Assembly (NCBI GenBank): GCA_033721235.1
Contig: JAWWAY010000001.1
Coordinates: 1-64,000 of the forward strand
Source: UBA5078 sp033721235
Lineage (GTDB): Bacteria > Pseudomonadota > Gammaproteobacteria > Pseudomonadales > Pseudohongiellaceae
Reading direction: 5' to 3'
DNA length: 64,000 nt
In this document: positions 61,156 through 64,000 of the stretch, in pieces
Layout: each line of letters begins with the position of its first letter
Position numbering within the stretch: the stretch's first letter is position 1
The notes under the pieces: generated by a model
What the model was told of the DNA's origin: nothing
The model's input: only the letters and a program-made list of their open reading frames with translations
The model's database searches: none
Translations under genes and position numbers: made by a program

Positions 61156-61464
61156 CTATCTATTTGCCCTAGAAACTTCGATCTCTGTCTTTAATTGGCC
61201 GCTAAATCTAGTTGGCTTCCAAACGCAATCTAGGTCTCGGCTCCTTACTTCTTCGATGTGTCGCTTGGCTCTTTTTTTGTGGAGTAAGGCCATGTTCTTT
61301 GACCTCAGCCCATCGACTTTCAAACTGATTCTGTTAACTGAGCAATACCAAGATAGAGTTCTAGGTGATACTCCGATTTGATCTGCAATCTCGTTAGCTG
61401 GCAGCTTTCCGGCAAGTTTTCTTATTACCGGCTCTCGCTTATCCCAAACGCTCTGACTTGTCAT
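61156..61464 (-). CDS. Phage helix-turn-helix protein
   Basis: A 102-aa product with a helix-turn-helix near residues 17-45 (LAGKLPANEIADQIGVSPRTLSWYCSVNRISL), followed by a basic stretch (HKKRAKRHIEEVRSRD). It looks like a small phage DNA-binding protein, perhaps related to terminase-small or recombination-type regulators. It starts two bases after the dTMP kinase stop. Confidence 0.55.
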   Translation of the reverse strand: MTSQSVWDKREPVIRKLAGKLPANEIADQIGVSPRTLSWYCSVNRISLKVDGLRSKNMALLHKKRAKRHIEEVRSRDLDCVWKPTRFSGQLKTEIEVSRANR

Positions 61465-61466
61465 TG

Positions 61467-62111
61467 CTAAACGCCACCAACGCTATCTATGGCAAGCGGG
61501 CTTGCTTCCTTGATTAGATTCCTTATTTGCAGCTCTGCGGCATCAATAACTGAGGCCAGAGGTAATTCAGCATTAAGGCATTCGATACGCCAGCCTTGCT
61601 TGCGTAGACACTCCATGGAAGACCAGTAGTTGATCAGGCAGCCCCTAAAGAACCTCTCGTCACGTGTGTCTATGCTGTTCTGCTCTGTGCGGTGCTGGCG
61701 TCTCTTGAGTGATGTATCCAGACTTATATCTAGGTAGATCACCAGGTCAGGCACAGGCAGGTTGTAAGCATCGTGGCTGGCAATGATTTGAGACTGAGAA
61801 ATGTGCTCGCCGCCTTGGTATGCAATGGTGCTCATTAGGTATCGATCCATGAGCACGAGGCTGTCTTTTTGCAATGCTGGGCAGAGCACACGAGCTTCAT
61901 GGACCAAGCGATTAGGGATGATAATGTTGAGCTCTTCTTGAGCGCTCTGCGCGTTCATAAGCTTTGCTCGGGCCTCTTGGCTCCACTTGTCTTTTCGGCT
62001 CAGCTCACTTGTAACAATTACCTCATGGCTAAGCGCTCCAAGCCGTTCATTTAGCGCGCTAATCACAGATGATTTGCCGCAGCCATCGATTCCCTCAAAG
62101 ACGATAAACAT
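61467..62111 (-). CDS. Phage thymidylate kinase
   Basis: A 214-aa dTMP kinase of the P-loop family: Walker A FEGIDGCGKSSVISAL, the DR(Y/x) motif in VLMDRYLMSTIAYQG, and PDLVIYLDISLDTSLKRRQHR for the sugar and lid region. The product supplies dTDP for phage DNA synthesis. Host tmk usually lies next to holB, which is not here, so this copy belongs to the element. Confidence 0.9.
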   Translation of the reverse strand: MFIVFEGIDGCGKSSVISALNERLGALSHEVIVTSELSRKDKWSQEARAKLMNAQSAQEELNIIIPNRLVHEARVLCPALQKDSLVLMDRYLMSTIAYQGGEHISQSQIIASHDAYNLPVPDLVIYLDISLDTSLKRRQHRTEQNSIDTRDERFFRGCLINYWSSMECLRKQGWRIECLNAELPLASVIDAAELQIRNLIKEASPLAIDSVGGV

Positions 62112-62119
62112 AATGACCC

Positions 62120-62386
62120 CTATACCTTTGCTCTAACTGATGAAACGCTTTGATACTGCTTAATCGCCCTAAGAGAAGACATCTTGTTATCGCTCCATTT
62201 GCGCCACTTATAGATCACCTCTGTTCGTGACTGAGCAAAGAAGCAAACTGGGTAAGTATTTGGTTTGCCGGTAACAGGGTTTAGCTTTGGCACCATAGCC
62301 CTATACCAGTTGCGCTTAATCCTGCTGATTTCAGGCTTAGGAAAGGGCAGCACTGCCTGCTTTGGAAAATTCACGACATTGTCCAT
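62120..62386 (-). CDS. Small basic phage protein
   Basis: An 88-aa product, MDNVVNFPKQAVLPFPKPEIS then RIKRNWYRAMVPKLNPVTGKP, ending KQYQSVSSVRAKV. Start at 62386 is supported by CGGAG eight bases upstream; the longer frame to 62446 overlaps the small peptide gene and lacks a ribosome site. It may bind nucleic acid, but no family was recognised. Confidence 0.5.
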   Translation of the reverse strand: MDNVVNFPKQAVLPFPKPEISRIKRNWYRAMVPKLNPVTGKPNTYPVCFFAQSRTEVIYKWRKWSDNKMSSLRAIKQYQSVSSVRAKV

Positions 62387-62484
62387 CTTGATAGCTCCGC
62401 TAGTAATCCGCTCAAAATTAGCGTGATAAGAATTGTGATTGACCACTGCATGCTCCAGTCGAGCAGCTTCTCTATAGTCTTCAT
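62371..62484 (-). CDS. 37-residue single-span membrane peptide
   Basis: A short frame encodes MKTIEKLLDWSMQWSITILI followed by TLILSGLLAELSRW, one hydrophobic helix of about 18 residues with a charged N-terminus. Its ATG overlaps the upstream stop as ATGA, and GGAG stands eight bases before it, so translation is well supported by context. Its 3' end overlaps the next gene by 16 bases. No homologue is known to me. A small toxin, holin-like or regulatory peptide is possible. Confidence 0.5.
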   Translation of the reverse strand: MKTIEKLLDWSMQWSITILITLILSGLLAELSRWTMS

Positions 62485-62906
62485 GCTAGATACTCCACAT
62501 AAAGGCCATCATCCCAAGCAAGCTGGTGAGGGCTGTTGAGGTCTAGGTCAGGGGTGAGGGGAGGGGTGTAATCAAAGTGCAGTGATGATCGAGACCTGTT
62601 GCGAAGCCTGTTGCGTCCCAGTCTCAGAACGGCATCGTTATCGATAGTTGGGACGAGGCTGAGAAGCGTGCTAAGCACACATAGAATGCAGCCAATGTAT
62701 CTCAGGTAACCTATCGCAAAAGCTCTAGCAATGGCGTTTGGCGCATTGCGTGCGTGTAGCTTGTGAAAGATTGCTTTGCGGCAGGTGTTTACCGTTGCTG
62801 GCTTTACACCCAGCTTACGGGCTGTAGTCTTCATGGGCTCGCCATTAGCCATGCCCAATAAGACTCTTCCTTGCTGTTGCGGCAAGCCGGTGACTTGAAG
62901 GTTCAT
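62481..62906 (-). CDS. LuxR-type helix-turn-helix protein with membrane segment
   Basis: A 141-aa product. Residues 1-70 form a LuxR/GerE-type helix-turn-helix (LPQQQGRVLLGMANGEPMKTTARKLGVKPATVNTCRKAIFHKLHARN). It is followed by a hydrophobic stretch near 72-95 (IGYLRYIGCILCVLSTLLSLV) and an Arg/Pro-rich tail. There is no receiver or autoinducer domain. Start at 62906 is favoured by AGGGGATAG just before it. Operator-like repeats lie directly upstream, so it is probably controlled by the phage repressor. Confidence 0.68.
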   Translation of the reverse strand: MNLQVTGLPQQQGRVLLGMANGEPMKTTARKLGVKPATVNTCRKAIFHKLHARNAPNAIARAFAIGYLRYIGCILCVLSTLLSLVPTIDNDAVLRLGRNRLRNRSRSSLHFDYTPPLTPDLDLNSPHQLAWDDGLYVEYLA

Positions 62907-62950
62907 TTCTATCCCCTGACTCCGTTGCTTTGGAGTTGATGGGAATAAGT

Positions 62951-62996
62951 AAAACATAGTGTTTTATTTAAAGTCAACACAATATGTTTTATTGTG
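62951..62996. promoter_or_regulatory. Paired operator-like repeats upstream of the LuxR-type gene
   Basis: Two related sites 25 bases apart share ACA-N3-TGTTTTATT. The first (62951-62965) is the palindrome AAAACA-TAG-TGTTTT. The second (62978-62996) is CACAATA-TGTTT-TATTGTG. Both are perfect inverted repeats. Such pairs are typical of phage repressor operators. Confidence 0.6.
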
Positions 62997-63055
62997 ATCG
63001 TTACGCGCTGACGAGACTCACTAAATAGCGATGAGAATGTTAATTGAGGAAGGGT

Positions 63056-63610
63056 TTAAATAAGCGTTTGCAGCTTGTGTTGAACAGCTCGAAGCCTATC
63101 TATAAAGGGGCGTTGTTCGACTTTCCATAAAATATTAAGTCTATCCAAGCTCATATCGAATAGCCTATCGGCATCAGCGGCAGAAATAACCTGTCTCTCG
63201 TCAAAAACTGTTGCTAGGCTTAGGCTTGATCCGTGGTAAATAAACTTACAGTTTAGCTTGCTTCTTGCCGCGCCTAGCCTTGTCTCTGATGAGTGATCGA
63301 TAGTTGTGTAGATCTCCTTATAAGATCTATCTCTCTCATACCAAAGATCGAGGAAATCTAATTCCACCTCTGATAATTTATCGCTTTCACGAAGCCAGCT
63401 TAATGATTCTTCGAGGGTTAGATTAGTTGACAGTACCTCGATGTCATTCACTTCTAGACTTGAGGGTCGGAGGCTTTTTTGTCTGGCTATGTCAGTGCAA
63501 ACGCTAATTCCAGCCTGTGTGACAATATCTTGTTCAGATACAGTTCCAAGCGCGCCCGCAGCGACCAGCACTACCAGTCCCGCTGCTGATAAAATCAATC
63601 CGGATTTCAT
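63056..63610 (-). CDS. Exported or membrane-anchored protein of unknown function
   Basis: A 184-aa product with a hydrophobic N-terminus (SGLILSAAGLVVLVAAGALG) that is either a signal peptide or an anchor, followed by a soluble, Ser/Asp/Leu-rich domain of mostly helical character. It lies next to the repressor, ten bases downstream, a spot where temperate phages often carry lysogenic-conversion or exclusion genes. No family was recognised. Confidence 0.5.
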   Translation of the reverse strand: MKSGLILSAAGLVVLVAAGALGTVSEQDIVTQAGISVCTDIARQKSLRPSSLEVNDIEVLSTNLTLEESLSWLRESDKLSEVELDFLDLWYERDRSYKEIYTTIDHSSETRLGAARSKLNCKFIYHGSSLSLATVFDERQVISAADADRLFDMSLDRLNILWKVEQRPFIDRLRAVQHKLQTLI

Positions 63611-63619
63611 TTTATATCC

Positions 63620-64000
63620 TTATAGTCTTCTTGCGTTCCAGGCTAAAAGTACTCTTGCAAGCACTTCGAATTTTTCGGCCTCACCGTTTCTTATCTCATA
63701 GGGCGGGTATTTTGAATTATCAGAAAGCATCAGGAAAGTACCGTCCGGTCTTCTCTGTATTCGTTTTATGTAAAGCTCGTCTGCTAGGGATAGAACGTAT
63801 ACAGCGTCAAGCTTAATATCGTTCACCCCTCTATCAACAAGAAGGAGATCACCATCGCTAAATGTACCTTCCATCGAGTCACCGTAGGCCGTAATAATTG
63901 CCAAATTTGAAGTCTTGCTGAACGAAACTGTTCGTCGCAAGTACTCTAGGTTGACCGACATGTTCTCTATAACATCTATGTGGTCTTCTTGGTATAAAGC
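63620..64000 (-). CDS. S24-family phage repressor (CI/LexA-like), partial
   Basis: The C-terminal part of a self-cleaving repressor. The catalytic Ser is in AYGDSMEGTFSDGDLLLVD, and the Lys of the dyad in LYIKRIQRRPDG. The open frame continues to the right edge without a stop (ALYQEDHIDVIEN before the ATG at 63961), so the ATG is probably internal. The N-terminal helix-turn-helix is outside the window. It would hold the element silent and respond to RecA filaments. Confidence 0.85.
   Translation of the reverse strand, partial: ALYQEDHIDVIENMSVNLEYLRRTVSFSKTSNLAIITAYGDSMEGTFSDGDLLLVDRGVNDIKLDAVYVLSLADELYIKRIQRRPDGTFLMLSDNSKYPPYEIRNGEAEKFEVLARVLLAWNARRL

Larger units (their letters stand above)
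55692..64000. mobile_element. Prophage or integrative element inserted at tRNA-Lys (left part)
   Basis: Everything after the tRNA-Lys CCA is on the minus strand and phage-like. It starts with a tyrosine integrase whose 3' end faces the tRNA, then many short overlapping genes, a C5 methyltransferase, a thymidylate kinase and an S24 repressor at the right edge. The 3' half of the tRNA would be the left attachment site. The other end and the structural genes are outside the window, so prophage versus satellite or island cannot be decided. Confidence 0.85.

Overview
The window looks like a chromosome segment of a flagellated, probably marine gammaproteobacterium from the broad Pseudomonadales/Cellvibrionales/Oceanospirillales neighbourhood. 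The basis is gene order: flgA-flgM-flgN-flgZ, cheV-cheR-flgBCDEFGHIJKL, fliC-flaG-fliD-fliS-fleQ, purM-purN, and aspS-yebC-ruvCAB-tolQRAB-pal-cpoB-queE-queC-tRNA-Lys are all Pseudomonas-like. No rRNA or other marker fixes the genus, so this placement is inference.

Positions 1-1307 hold two coupled arsenosugar-type glycosyltransferase genes; the first lacks its N-terminus at the left edge. Positions 1325-33471 are a flagellar and chemotaxis locus. A minus-strand flgA-flgM-flgN-flgZ block faces a plus-strand block running from cheV to the master regulator fleQ. Its rod, ring and small junction proteins have ordinary sizes. Four axial proteins are very enlarged: hook FlgE 1177 aa, junction FlgK 1225 aa, flagellin FliC 1207 aa and cap FliD 1408 aa. 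Their inserts appear to share one repeated beta-rich module, which is the most striking feature of the window. Readable promoters fit a sigma54/FleQ then sigma28 hierarchy: -24/-12 elements before flgB, flgJ and flgA, and -35/-10 FliA elements before fliC and flgM. A candidate of each kind lies before fliD. A FliT-like chaperone gene sits antisense between flgL and fliC.

Positions 33478-55691 are housekeeping genes: a DUF3108 protein, purN, purM, a VOC protein, a DUF2066 protein, hda, a DUF2069 protein, wrbA, yihY, proS, an HU-like protein, an FmdB-type zinc ribbon, aspS, yebC, ruvCAB, the Tol-Pal operon (without the usual ybgC), two queuosine genes and tRNA-Lys(UUU).

Positions 55692-64000 are the start of a prophage or phage-like integrative element inserted at the 3' end of tRNA-Lys. 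All its genes are on the minus strand: tyrosine integrase, DUF4224 protein, several small phage proteins, a C5 cytosine methyltransferase, a J-domain protein, a thymidylate kinase, HTH proteins and a truncated S24 (CI/LexA-type) repressor. The element also holds what looks like the tail of a deleted ssb gene, a 37-codon membrane peptide gene, paired operator-like repeats and arm-type integrase repeats. Its far end lies outside the window.
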